A stretch of 64,000 nt of DNA, taken from positions 3,602,912 to 3,666,911 of the forward strand of contig OZ251449.1 in NCBI GenBank assembly GCA_965242505.1, read 5' to 3'. This DNA comes from UBA2966 sp965242505. Lineage in GTDB: Bacteria > Pseudomonadota > Alphaproteobacteria > UBA2966. A model generated the notes under the pieces. The model did no database searches and was not told the DNA's origin. It was given only the letters and a program-made list of their open reading frames with translations. The position numbers were made by a program, and so were the translations under genes. Below, in pieces: positions 15,327 through 24,625 of the stretch; position 1 is the first letter of the stretch, and every line of letters starts with the position of its first letter.

Positions 15327-18137
15327 ATGACCCCGGACGAGTTCATCGCCAAGTGGCGCGCGTCGGAACTGAAGGAGCGCTCGGCCGCGCAGGAGCACTT
15401 CATCGACCTGTGCCGGCTGCTGGACGAGCCGACGCCGGCCGAGGCCGACCCCGCGGGCGAGACCTACTGCTTCGAGCGCGGGGCGCGCAAGGACGCCGGC
15501 GGCGACGGCTGGGCCGACGTGTGGAAGCGCCACTGCTTCGCCTGGGAGTACAAGGGCCGGCGCGCCGACCTCGACGCCGCCTTCAACCAGCTGCGGCAGT
15601 ACGCGCTGGCGCTGGAGAACCCGCCGCTGCTGATCGTCTCGGACATGGCGCGGTTCCGCATCCGCACCAACTGGACCAACAGCGTGAGCGAAACGCGCGA
15701 GTTCGCGCTGGAGGACCTCGCCGACGCGGCGGTTCGCGAGAAGCTCAAGTGGGCGATGTCGGACCCGGAGCGGCTGCGTCCGGGGGAGAGCCGGCAGGCG
15801 CTGACGGAGCGGGCGGCGTCGGCGTTCGCGGCCCTGGCGCAGTCGTTGCGGGGACGCGGCCACGAGGCGCGCGCGGTGGCGCATTTCGTGAACCGGCTGG
15901 TGTTCTGCATGTTCGCGGAGGACGTGGGGCTGCTGCCCGACAGGATGTTCACGCGGATGCTCGAACACGCGCGGCGGCGGCCCGAAGGCTTCGCGGAGTT
16001 GGCGAGCCGCCTGTTCGGGGCGATGTCCGAAGGCGGCGACGTGGGGTTCGAGACGGTTTCGTGGTTCAACGGCGGCCTGTTCGACGACGACGCGGCGCTG
16101 CCGCTGGAGAAGGAGGAGATCGAGACGGCGCTCGCGGCGGCGGCGCTGGACTGGTCGGAGATCGACCCGTCGATCCTGGGGACGCTGTTCGAACGCGGGC
16201 TGGACCCGGACAAGCGCTCGCAACTGGGGGCGCACTACACCGACCGCGACAAGATCATGCGGATCGTGGAGCCGGTGATCGTCCGCCCCTGGCTCGCCGA
16301 ATGGGAGGCGGCGAAGGCGGAGATCGGGGCGGCGCTGGAGCGGGCGCGGACGCCGCGGCAGGCGGAGCGGAAGCTGCAAGACTTCCTGGGGCGGCTCCGC
16401 GCCTTCACGGTGCTGGACCCGGCGTGCGGGTCGGGGAACTTCCTCTATCTGGCGCTGCACGCGCTGAAGGACCTGGAGCACCGGGTGCAGCTGGAGGCGG
16501 AGGCGCTGGGGCTGCAACGGTCGTTCCCCGAGATCGGGCCGGCGAACGTCAAGGGGATCGAGGTCAACGCCTACGCGGCGGAACTGGCGCGGGTGTCGGT
16601 GTGGATCGGCGAGATCCAGTGGATGCGGCGCAACGGGTTCCTCGAGTCGCGCGATCCGATCCTGAAGCCGCTCGACACCATCGAACGCCGCGACGCGATC
16701 CTGACGCCGGAGGGCGGGGAGCCGGACTGGCCGGAGGCCGACGTCGTCATCGGCAACCCGCCGTTCCTGGGTAGTTCACGCATACAGTCGGCGCTGGGGG
16801 ATGCCTATAAGGAAAATTTGCATAAGGTCTACAAGAGCCGTGTTCCCGGCGCGGCGGACCTCGTGTGTTACTGGTTCCACAAGGCCGGTGGTTTGGTGGC
16901 GCGAGGCGCGATCGCCCGCGCCGGTCTGGTGGCGACAAACTCGATCCGGGGCGGGCGTAACCGCACCGTGCTCGACCGGATCGTTGAACAGGGCGCCATT
17001 TTCGACGCTTGGTCGGATGAGCCGTGGGTGGTGGATGGCGCAGCGGTGCGGGTGTCGCTGGTGTGCTTTGCCGGCCGCAGCGAGGCTTCCGAGTATCGTT
17101 TGAACGGAATGCTTGCCCCGGGTATTTCCGCGGACTTGGTGGCTTCTTCATCGCGGGCCTTGGGACGTTCGGCGCGTCGGTTGCGGGCAAACCGAGGGGC
17201 CTGCTTCCGGTCAGGGGAAAAAGGGGGAGCGTTCGATATTTCCGGTCAATTGGCGCGTGAGTGGCTTTGCCTGCCCGCGAACCCGAATGGCAGACCCAAT
17301 TCCGACGTTCTCCGGCCGTGGATCAACGGTCTGGACGTAACCCGTCGTCCACTCGATCAATGGATCATCGACTTCGGTTACGAAATGAGCGAAGCCGATG
17401 CGGCGCTCTATGAGAAGCCTTTTGCTCATATCGCAACGCATGTGAAGCCTGCGCGATCACGGAATCGGGTGGGGGCGCTCAAGATGTCCTGGTGGCGGCA
17501 TCGCCGCTTCGTGGCGGAGCTCCGTGAGGCTCTGAACGGGTTGACGCGCTACATCGCCACTCCCCGCGTCGCCAAGCATCGGTTGTTCGTCTGGTGCGAC
17601 GCCCGGATTTCTCCCGACTCCGCCTTGACGGTGGTGGCCCGCGACGACGACACGACCTTCGGCATCCTCCACAGCCGCTTTCACGAGGCATGGTCGCTGC
17701 GGTTGGGCACTTGGTTGGGGAAAGGCAACGACCCGCGCTACACCCCCACCACCACTTTCGAGACCTTTCCCTTCCCGGAAGGACTCTCGCCCGATGTTCC
17801 CGCCGCCGACTATGCGAACGACCCCCGCGCCGCCGCCATCGCCGAGGCCGCCCGTCGTCTGGTGGACTTACGCGACCGCTGGCTGAATCCGCCCGAATGG
17901 GTGGAGTGGGTGGACGAACCGGTTCCGGGCTACCCCAGGCGCCCCGTCCCCCGCGATGAAGCGGCTGCGAAGGAACTCAGGAAGCGCACCTTGACCAACC
18001 TCTACAACGCCCGCCCCCAATGGCTGGCGGACGCCCACGCCGCCCTCGACGCCGCCGTGGCGGCGGCCTATGGTTGGGATGCGGAAATCGCCGAGGAAGA
18101 AGCGCTGCGGGAGCTGCTGGCGTTGAACTTGAGATAG
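15327..18137 (+). CDS. MmeI-like type IIL/IIG restriction-modification enzyme
   Basis: This 936-residue chain combines nuclease and methyltransferase. The N-terminal nuclease site reads D64-x9-E74-Y-K76, the same D-x9-ExK spacing known for MmeI, followed by Q-L-R-Q-Y-A-L-A-L-E-N-P-P. The SAM-binding motif I is L-D-P-A-C-G-S-G-N-F-L and catalytic motif IV is I-G-N-P-P-F-L-G, indicating N6-adenine methylation. The C-terminal region has the recognition-domain hallmarks of MmeI-like enzymes (R-Y-I-A-T-P-R-V, F-G-I-L-H-S-R-F-H, D-P-R-Y-T-P-T-T-T-F-E-T-F). Such enzymes methylate one strand and cut some 20 bp away. It is followed 30 bp later by an AT-rich gene that may be an associated factor. Confidence 0.9.
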   Translation: MTPDEFIAKWRASELKERSAAQEHFIDLCRLLDEPTPAEADPAGETYCFERGARKDAGGDGWADVWKRHCFAWEYKGRRADLDAAFNQLRQYALALENPPLLIVSDMARFRIRTNWTNSVSETREFALEDLADAAVREKLKWAMSDPERLRPGESRQALTERAASAFAALAQSLRGRGHEARAVAHFVNRLVFCMFAEDVGLLPDRMFTRMLEHARRRPEGFAELASRLFGAMSEGGDVGFETVSWFNGGLFDDDAALPLEKEEIETALAAAALDWSEIDPSILGTLFERGLDPDKRSQLGAHYTDRDKIMRIVEPVIVRPWLAEWEAAKAEIGAALERARTPRQAERKLQDFLGRLRAFTVLDPACGSGNFLYLALHALKDLEHRVQLEAEALGLQRSFPEIGPANVKGIEVNAYAAELARVSVWIGEIQWMRRNGFLESRDPILKPLDTIERRDAILTPEGGEPDWPEADVVIGNPPFLGSSRIQSALGDAYKENLHKVYKSRVPGAADLVCYWFHKAGGLVARGAIARAGLVATNSIRGGRNRTVLDRIVEQGAIFDAWSDEPWVVDGAAVRVSLVCFAGRSEASEYRLNGMLAPGISADLVASSSRALGRSARRLRANRGACFRSGEKGGAFDISGQLAREWLCLPANPNGRPNSDVLRPWINGLDVTRRPLDQWIIDFGYEMSEADAALYEKPFAHIATHVKPARSRNRVGALKMSWWRHRRFVAELREALNGLTRYIATPRVAKHRLFVWCDARISPDSALTVVARDDDTTFGILHSRFHEAWSLRLGTWLGKGNDPRYTPTTTFETFPFPEGLSPDVPAADYANDPRAAAIAEAARRLVDLRDRWLNPPEWVEWVDEPVPGYPRRPVPRDEAAAKELRKRTLTNLYNARPQWLADAHAALDAAVAAAYGWDAEIAEEEALRELLALNLR

Positions 18138-18167
18138 TGAGACCGTTTGAGAAAGGAGTCGATAACA

Positions 18168-19838
18168 ATGGACAAAGAAAAGAAACGATTTCTGCAACAA
18201 GGTAAACTCGATGATCTGAGACATGATCGCAAGTTGAATGAAATGCTCACGGTATATGAATCCAATATCGGAAAATGGCATAATCATGGAACCTATAGTG
18301 TGCTGATCCCAAATCAAATAGCCGATCATATTCTTTCCAGTTCTTCTTGGGATTTTCGTCATGGTCAGGGAACTCCGGGAAGGATGATTCGTAATTACGG
18401 TCATAACAAATCTGTCAAATACCTCCGATACGGTAACGACGATGGTATGGAGCCATTGGTTATTGTTCGACATTTTTCGGGAATCAAAGACGATCATGTG
18501 GAGTTAAGTGAAGAATTCCGTTTGTTGCATAATCTGTATCATGATCGGAAAAAAGATCGATTCATCAAGATCGTTGATGGTGGAGAAGAGCAAGTGGTTG
18601 CCTGTGTTAAGCCTGACTTGATTGAGGTGCGGCTTAAGGAAATTCGACAATTTCTGTCAATAAAAGAAATGTATCTTTCTATGCAATTCGATTATATCGA
18701 ATACTCCGACTTGTCGCTCTCTGAAATGAATTTACCTGCAAAAGAAGATGAAGAAAAGAGAGAAGGGGATATGCATTGGTTTTGGAACTGTGGCGAAGAT
18801 CCTACCAGTACAGATTACAAGTCGTTTAGCCGCTTGCTCGGAAAGCGTCTTTATGGTCCTCTGCCCAAATCGAAAAGTGGATTCGATGAGAGTAAGAAAG
18901 AATATGAGGAGTTTGTAATAGGTATCGATGAAGATGGGAACGAAGTGAAGTTTACGTCGGATCCGGATATGTTGGCCGATTATTTCGGTGCGAACCCAGA
19001 TGCGCCGAATTATCTTACATCTGTATATTTTAACAAAGAAGTTCTTGATAAATACTATCATCATTCGAGCAGATATACTGTTGAAGATTCTTTGCTTCGA
19101 TGTGGATCCTTTTGGGTTCTTTGTATGGACAATCATCATGAAGACAAAGTTTGCGTATGGCTGGGAGACTTAGGGAGGGCCCTTCCGTACAAAGAACAGC
19201 TGCACTGGCGGGCGCATAATATCATTCCACAAGGTAACATAAGCGAAACCTTTTACCGCAATCAAATTTTGGCAGAACCTATGAATTCAACGAATCCAGA
19301 ACATGTCTTTCGGAGACACTTTCATGATCTCCATGGTTTATGCCAGACTCGACTTGGATGGCCTATCTTCCTTCAGCTGGAACCTGAAGATCGACATCAC
19401 TTGACGACGATGAGAGTTCCATCATCCAACGAACAAAGGGAATTCGATGAACTGATCCTCGGACTCACAAAGATACTTATAGATTCTTTGAATGTAAAAG
19501 GACTGAGAGGGATTGCGCCAAACAGAGGAAGGAACAAAAATCCCGGCAGCATCGACACGCTGCAAGAAGCACTGGATGCCATTGGTGTAACAGATTATGA
19601 TGAACATGTGTCATTTTTGCGGGATCTTCAAAACCTGAGATCGTCGGGATCGGCGCATAGAAAGGGAAAGAGGTATAGCATGATTTCTGAAAAATTTGGT
19701 ATGACCGAACACCATCGTCAGGATGTTTTCAAGACGATACTTGGAAAATCCTGTGATTTTTTGAGTTATTTGATCTGTCTTGTCGAAAGTGGCCGTATCG
19801 GCAACAACGATAGCTCCGGGTCCGCGTCTAGCGCTTGA
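18168..19838 (+). CDS. AT-rich unknown protein next to the MmeI-like enzyme; possible C-terminal HEPN-like motif
   Basis: This 556-residue protein starts at the ATG after AAAGGAG; a TTG at 18147 is less likely. Codon use is strikingly A/T-rich against the ~70% GC surroundings, so acquisition is recent. No domain is recognised with confidence. The N-terminal half is mixed alpha/beta with many charged residues. The C-terminal ~130 residues look helical and contain L-R-D-L-Q-N-L-R-S-S-G-S-A-H, where R-x5-H fits the R-x4-6-H motif of HEPN ribonucleases. No signal peptide or membrane segment is seen. Placement directly after a restriction-modification gene suggests a defence-linked role; this is inference. 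Confidence 0.6.
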   Translation: MDKEKKRFLQQGKLDDLRHDRKLNEMLTVYESNIGKWHNHGTYSVLIPNQIADHILSSSSWDFRHGQGTPGRMIRNYGHNKSVKYLRYGNDDGMEPLVIVRHFSGIKDDHVELSEEFRLLHNLYHDRKKDRFIKIVDGGEEQVVACVKPDLIEVRLKEIRQFLSIKEMYLSMQFDYIEYSDLSLSEMNLPAKEDEEKREGDMHWFWNCGEDPTSTDYKSFSRLLGKRLYGPLPKSKSGFDESKKEYEEFVIGIDEDGNEVKFTSDPDMLADYFGANPDAPNYLTSVYFNKEVLDKYYHHSSRYTVEDSLLRCGSFWVLCMDNHHEDKVCVWLGDLGRALPYKEQLHWRAHNIIPQGNISETFYRNQILAEPMNSTNPEHVFRRHFHDLHGLCQTRLGWPIFLQLEPEDRHHLTTMRVPSSNEQREFDELILGLTKILIDSLNVKGLRGIAPNRGRNKNPGSIDTLQEALDAIGVTDYDEHVSFLRDLQNLRSSGSAHRKGKRYSMISEKFGMTEHHRQDVFKTILGKSCDFLSYLICLVESGRIGNNDSSGSASSA

Positions 19839-20020
19839 AGTGGATGGCTGAGAGATCGGGGAACCTACGAGCGTCGCCTCCCTGTCACGTCCCCCGCTCG
19901 CGGTGGACGGACAGGTTCATGCGCGTCGACAACGTCGTCCGCGCCTTGCGCGGGGTGCGGCCCGGACCATGACGAGGCGGCTCCTGGAACGAGCGATCCC
20001 GACCGGCGGCGCGTCCGGAC

Positions 20021-20170
20021 CCCCCTCCCGACCTCCCCCCTGTCAGGGGGGAGGAGAAGAAGGGGTACAGGGGGAGGAGTATTTAGTGGTCAGGGGGGAA
20101 GGGGTGTCGTCGGCCCCTCCGTCCCCCCTCTTCTCCCTTCCCCTTGCAGGGGAGAGGAGCGCCAAGGGAC
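20021..20170. repeat. REP-like palindromic cluster
   Basis: A type A unit, a linker with GGTCAGGGGGGA, and a shortened type B unit lie in the 348-bp gap between the AT-rich gene and the LLM gene. The remaining 19,839–20,020 shows no gene. Confidence 0.85.
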
Positions 20171-20186
20171 CCTGCGGCGGCCTGCG

Positions 20187-21023
20187 TCAGTTCAGCAGGG
20201 CCGCGTACTCGTCGAGCTTCTTCAGCGCCTCGTCGCGCGCGGAGGACGGCATCTCCAGCAGGACGCGGGTGGCGCCGGCCGCCTCGTAGGCCTCGACCGT
20301 CTCCCGGTCGGGCGTAGGGCGGAACACCGTGACGGAAAGGGTCGACATGTCGCGGCCGGCCTCGTCGGCCACGGCCCCGAGCTTGGCCATCGTCTCCTCG
20401 GGCGTCCCGGCGGGGGCGGCCCGCGGCAGCCAGCCGTCGCAGAACTCCACGACGCGGCGGAGCGTGTGGACCGACTCGCCGCCGAGGATGATCGGCGGAT
20501 GCGGCTTCTGCGCGGGCTTGGGATAGCACCACGACGGCTCGACGTCGACGTAGTCGCCATGGAACGAGGCCTCCTCCTCGGTCCACAGGGCCTTCATGGC
20601 GAGCAGGCGCTCGCGCAGCAGCTTGAACCGCGTCCGGGGGTCGGTGCCGTGGTTCTCCATCTCCTCGAGGTTCCAGCCGCCGCCGGCGCCGAGGATGAAC
20701 CGGCCGCCGGACAGCGCGTCGAGGCTGGCGACGGCCTTGGCCGTGACGATGGGGTCGCGCTGGATGATGAGGCAGATCCCGGTGCCGAGCTTCAGGGTGC
20801 TGGTGGCGGACGCCGCGAACGAGAGCGCCACGAACGGATCGTGCGTGCGGACGTAGCGCCGGGGCAGCTCGCCGCCGCCGGGAAACGGCGACCTGCGGCT
20901 GGTCGGGATGTGCGTGTGTTCGCACAGGAACAACGATTCGAAGCCGCGGGCCTCGAGCTCCCTGGCGAGCTCGGGAACCTCGATCGCGTAGTCGGTGGGA
21001 AAGAAGAAAACGCCCTTGTGCAT
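20187..21023 (-). CDS. LLM class oxidoreductase (F420-dependent-like)
   Basis: The 278-residue protein starts at MHKGVFFFPTDY; a 20-residue upstream extension is open but not conserved-looking. It is a compact luciferase-like barrel with F-L-C-E-H-T-H-I-P, K-L-G-T-G-I-C-L-I-I-Q-R-D-P, L-S-G-G-R-F-I-L-G-A-G-G-G-W-N and P-P-I-I-L-G-G-E. The G-W-N pattern and short length resemble the TIGR03619-like group often annotated as F420-dependent. Substrate and partner are unknown. It stands alone between repeat blocks. Confidence 0.83.
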   Translation of the reverse strand: MHKGVFFFPTDYAIEVPELARELEARGFESLFLCEHTHIPTSRRSPFPGGGELPRRYVRTHDPFVALSFAASATSTLKLGTGICLIIQRDPIVTAKAVASLDALSGGRFILGAGGGWNLEEMENHGTDPRTRFKLLRERLLAMKALWTEEEASFHGDYVDVEPSWCYPKPAQKPHPPIILGGESVHTLRRVVEFCDGWLPRAAPAGTPEETMAKLGAVADEAGRDMSTLSVTVFRPTPDRETVEAYEAAGATRVLLEMPSSARDEALKKLDEYAALLN

Positions 21024-21144
21024 GCCTGATCCTCCAAGCGTTCGGGAAGCCGGCGCGCCGGTGGGCCGCGCCGCGGCCGCCATTTAATCGGGCGCGGCGG
21101 GCGGAGTCCACGAACCGGCGGCGGTGGCGCGCCCGGCCTCCTCC

Positions 21145-21445
<301 letters not shown>

Positions 21446-21613
21446 GAACGGACCCTGCGGCGCCGTCGTCGGCGTTCGCCATGTTTCGATGAAAAATAAT
21501 CGATATGAGAAATATATGTTGCATTATTCGCCCGTTTGTGTCATATATCCATCCGATCACGGATAAGGAACGCCGCGGTCGCGGGCGGCGGCCCGGCCAT
21601 CACGGGCGTTCGG

Positions 21614-23140
21614 ATGACGGGACAGGACCTCCTCGCCGTGTTGCCGAAGGAAGCGGCGTCGCGAGACTGGCGGCTCGGCAACCTCTACTCGATCGTCGAC
21701 GCGCGCGGGGAGCGGGTCCGCTTCGCGCCCAACGACGTCCAGGCCGGGCTGCTGCGGGAGCTGCACACCTGCAACGTCATCCTCAAGGCGCGGCAGCTCG
21801 GGTTCACCACGTTGATCCAGCTGTTCATGCTGGACATGTGCCTGTTCGGCGACAACGTGCGCGCCGGCACGATCGCGCACACGCTGGGGGACGCCGAGCG
21901 GATCTTCCGGGACAAGATCAGGTTCCCCTACGACTGCCTGCCGCCCGAGGTGAAGGAGCGCGCGCCCGCGGTCCAGAACTCCGCGCGGACGCTGACCCTC
22001 GCCAACAACTCGTCGCTCCGGGTGGGGACCAGCCTGCGTTCGGGCACGTTCCAGGTCCTCCACGTATCGGAGTTCGGGCGCATCGCGGCGCGGCGGCCGG
22101 ACCAGGCGCGCGAGATCAGGACCGGCGCCCTCAACACCGTGCAGGCCGGCCAGCGCGTCTTCATCGAGTCGACGGCCGAGGGCCGCGGCGGCGCGTTCCA
22201 CGACCTCTGCAAGCAGGCCGAGGCGCTGGCCGAGACCGGACGGCCCCTGTCGCCGCTCGACTTCAAGTTCCACTTCCATCCCTGGCACAGCGACCCGAAG
22301 CACCGCCTCGACCCCGAGGGAATCGCGCTGAGCGACGAGGACCGCGCCTATTTCGCCAGGATCGAGGCCGAGACCGGCGCCGTCCTCGACGCGGGCCAGC
22401 GCGCCTGGTACGCGCGCAAGGCGGCCGTCCAGGGCGAGGACATGCTCCGGGAGTATCCGTCGACGCCCGGCGAGGCCTTCGCCGGCGCCGTCGAGGGCGC
22501 CTATTTCGGGAAGGAGCTGTCGCGGGCGCGGCGCGAGGCCCGCGTCCGCCATGTGCCCGTCGAGCCCGCGCTTCCCGTCAACACCTTCTGGGACCTCGGC
22601 GTCGACGACGAGACGGCGATCTGGTTCCACCAGCAGGCGGGCCCCGAGCACCGGTTCGTCGACTACTACGAGAACTCCGGCGAAGGGCTGGACCACTACG
22701 TCCGGGTGCTCCGCGACAAGGCGGCCGCGCGGGGCTTCGTCTACGGCGCCCACTTCCTGCCCCACGACGTGCAGGTCACCTCGTTGTCGACGGGCAGGAC
22801 GCGACTCGACACCCTGAAGGGGCTCGGCGTGGCGCCGGCGCGCGTCGTGCCCAGGACCGGCAACGTGGCCGAGGACATCCAGGCCGCGCGCAACGCCGTC
22901 GCCGCGTGCTGGTTCGACGAGACCCGCTGCGCCAGGGGCCTGAAGGCGCTGGAGAGTTATCGCAAGGAGTGGGACGACAGGCTGGGGACGTTCAGGAACC
23001 GTCCCCGGCACGACTGGGCGAGTCACGGGGCGGACGCCTTCCGCTGCTTCGCGGTGGGATACCGCGCGACCGAGGGAGGCGGGAGCCGCCGCCGCGCCGC
23101 CGCCGCCGCGACGGAGACGATGGACAGCCCGTGGGGCTGA
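21614..23140 (+). CDS. Phage-type terminase large subunit (orphan)
   Basis: The 508-residue protein starts at ATG (MTGQDLLAVL); a TTG 26 codons upstream would read through the AT-rich promoter-like stretch. The ATPase part has a Walker A variant I-L-K-A-R-Q-L-G-F-T-T at ~60 and a Walker B-like V-L-H-V-S-E-F-G at ~155. The C-terminal nuclease part has W-D-L-G-V-D-D-E-T-A-I and downstream aspartates. It packages DNA into procapsids in phages. No small terminase, portal or capsid genes adjoin it, so it is a stranded prophage gene or part of a dispersed element. The frame is intact and full length. Confidence 0.85.
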   Translation: MTGQDLLAVLPKEAASRDWRLGNLYSIVDARGERVRFAPNDVQAGLLRELHTCNVILKARQLGFTTLIQLFMLDMCLFGDNVRAGTIAHTLGDAERIFRDKIRFPYDCLPPEVKERAPAVQNSARTLTLANNSSLRVGTSLRSGTFQVLHVSEFGRIAARRPDQAREIRTGALNTVQAGQRVFIESTAEGRGGAFHDLCKQAEALAETGRPLSPLDFKFHFHPWHSDPKHRLDPEGIALSDEDRAYFARIEAETGAVLDAGQRAWYARKAAVQGEDMLREYPSTPGEAFAGAVEGAYFGKELSRARREARVRHVPVEPALPVNTFWDLGVDDETAIWFHQQAGPEHRFVDYYENSGEGLDHYVRVLRDKAAARGFVYGAHFLPHDVQVTSLSTGRTRLDTLKGLGVAPARVVPRTGNVAEDIQAARNAVAACWFDETRCARGLKALESYRKEWDDRLGTFRNRPRHDWASHGADAFRCFAVGYRATEGGGSRRRAAAAATETMDSPWG

Positions 23141-23281
23141 TCCGTTTCTCCCGGCGTTATCATCGGCGGCGATTCGCGTTATCCTGATCCGTCGGGGGAA
23201 ACGCCATGGCCGGCGTCGGCGCCCCGGTCCGCGGAGCCTCCGGACTCCGGCGTCCGCGGGCGGATCGAAGGGAGGAACGGC

Positions 23282-24004
23282 ATGCGTCCATCCGGTCGCC
23301 GCGCGGACGAGCTTCGGGACGTGGCGCTCGAGCCCGGGTTCGCCATGCACGCCGAAGGGTCGTGCATGGCGCGCTTCGGCGACACCCACGTCCTGTGTAC
23401 GGCCAGCGTCGACGAACGCGTACCGCCCTGGTTGCGCAACACGGGCCGCGGCTGGGTCACGGCCGAATACGGGATGCTGCCGCGCTCGACCCACGAGCGC
23501 ACGGACCGCGAGGCCGCGCGCGGCCGCCAGGGCGGGCGCACCCTCGAAATCCAGAGGTTGATCGGCCGCAGTCTGCGGGCGGTGTGCGACCTGACCGCCT
23601 TCGGCGAGCGCCAGATCAGGGTGGACTGCGACGTCATCCAGGCCGACGGCGGGACGCGCACCGCCGCGATCACCGGGGGGTTCGTGGCCCTCCACGGGGC
23701 GTTCGCGCGGATGAAGGCCGCCGGGGTCGCGCGGGCCGATCCGCTGTCCGACCACGTCGCCGCCGTGAGCTGCGGCATCGTCCAGGGGACGCCGGTCCTC
23801 GACCTCGACTACGCGGAGGACTCGAGCGCGGACGCCGACGCCAACTTCGTGTTCACGGGCGCGGGCGCCATCGTGGAGGCGCAGGGTACGGCGGAGAAGG
23901 CCCCGTTCTCCGAGCGGCGGTTCCTCGAACTCCTCGCCCTGGCGCGCGGCGGCTGCGAGCGGCTGGTGGCGCTGCAACGCGCCGCGCTCCGCGAGGGCGC
24001 CTGA
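23282..24004 (+). CDS. rph: Ribonuclease PH
   Basis: The 240-residue protein is full length. RNase PH trims the 3' ends of tRNA precursors by phosphorolysis. Signature stretches are G-D-T-H-V-L-C-T-A-S-V, G-W-V-T-A-E-Y-G-M-L-P-R-S-T and G-R-Q-G-G-R-T-L-E-I-Q-R-L-I-G-R-S, plus the acidic pair D-L-D-Y-A-E-D. It heads the rph–rdgB–hemW block (gaps of 15 bp and an overlap), a standard alphaproteobacterial order. The divergent hrcA often found upstream is absent; a terminase gene lies there instead. Confidence 0.97.
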   Translation: MRPSGRRADELRDVALEPGFAMHAEGSCMARFGDTHVLCTASVDERVPPWLRNTGRGWVTAEYGMLPRSTHERTDREAARGRQGGRTLEIQRLIGRSLRAVCDLTAFGERQIRVDCDVIQADGGTRTAAITGGFVALHGAFARMKAAGVARADPLSDHVAAVSCGIVQGTPVLDLDYAEDSSADADANFVFTGAGAIVEAQGTAEKAPFSERRFLELLALARGGCERLVALQRAALREGA

Positions 24005-24019
24005 CGCCGGGCCGGGAAC

Positions 24020-24625
24020 TTGGCGCGGACGTTTCGCGGGAGGCGGCTGGCGATCGCGAGCCACAACGCGGGCAAGGCGCGCGAGATCGCCGATCTGCTC
24101 CGCCCCTTCGGCGTGGACGCCGCGCACGCGGCCGCCCTCGGCCTGGACGAGCCGGAAGAGGACGGCGACTCCTTCGCCGAGAACGCCCGCATCAAGGCCG
24201 CCGCGGCGGCGGCCGCGGCGGGGATGCCGGCGCTCGCCGACGATTCCGGGCTGGTCGTCCGCGCGTTGAACGGCGAACCCGGGATCCGTTCGGCGCGGTG
24301 GGCGGGACCCGACAGGGACTTCTCCCGGGCGATGGCCGAGGTGGAGCGCCGGCTGGCGCGGACGGGCGGGGACGACCGCGCGGCGCGTTTCGTGTCGGCG
24401 CTCTGCCTCGCCTGGCCGGACGGCCACGCCGAGACGTTCGTCGGGCGCGTCGACGGCCGCCTCGTCTGGCCGCCGCGCGGGGACAAGGGGTTCGGCTACG
24501 ACCCCATGTTCGCGGCCGACGGACGCCGGACGACGTTCGGCGAGATGGACCCCGCCGACAAACACGCCATCAGCCACCGCGCCGACGCCTTCCGCAAGCT
24601 CGTCGATGCCTGCTTCGGCCGCTGA
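24020..24625 (+). CDS. rdgB: XTP/dITP diphosphatase (RdgB/HAM1)
   Basis: The 201-residue protein starts at TTG. It hydrolyses non-canonical purine triphosphates (ITP, XTP, dITP) to monophosphates, keeping them out of DNA and RNA. Visible motifs are A-S-H-N-A-G-K-A-R-E-I, the catalytic L-A-D-D-S-G-L, G-F-G-Y-D-P-M-F and I-S-H-R-A-D-A-F near the end. It follows rph by 15 bp and overlaps hemW by 20 bp, so the three are likely co-transcribed. Confidence 0.96.
   Translation: MARTFRGRRLAIASHNAGKAREIADLLRPFGVDAAHAAALGLDEPEEDGDSFAENARIKAAAAAAAAGMPALADDSGLVVRALNGEPGIRSARWAGPDRDFSRAMAEVERRLARTGGDDRAARFVSALCLAWPDGHAETFVGRVDGRLVWPPRGDKGFGYDPMFAADGRRTTFGEMDPADKHAISHRADAFRKLVDACFGR

Noticed and set aside
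21557..24577. Antisense open frame of 1,006 codons opposite terminase, rph and rdgB
   Set aside because: The sense-strand genes are unmistakable. The antisense product is low-complexity in A, R, G and P.
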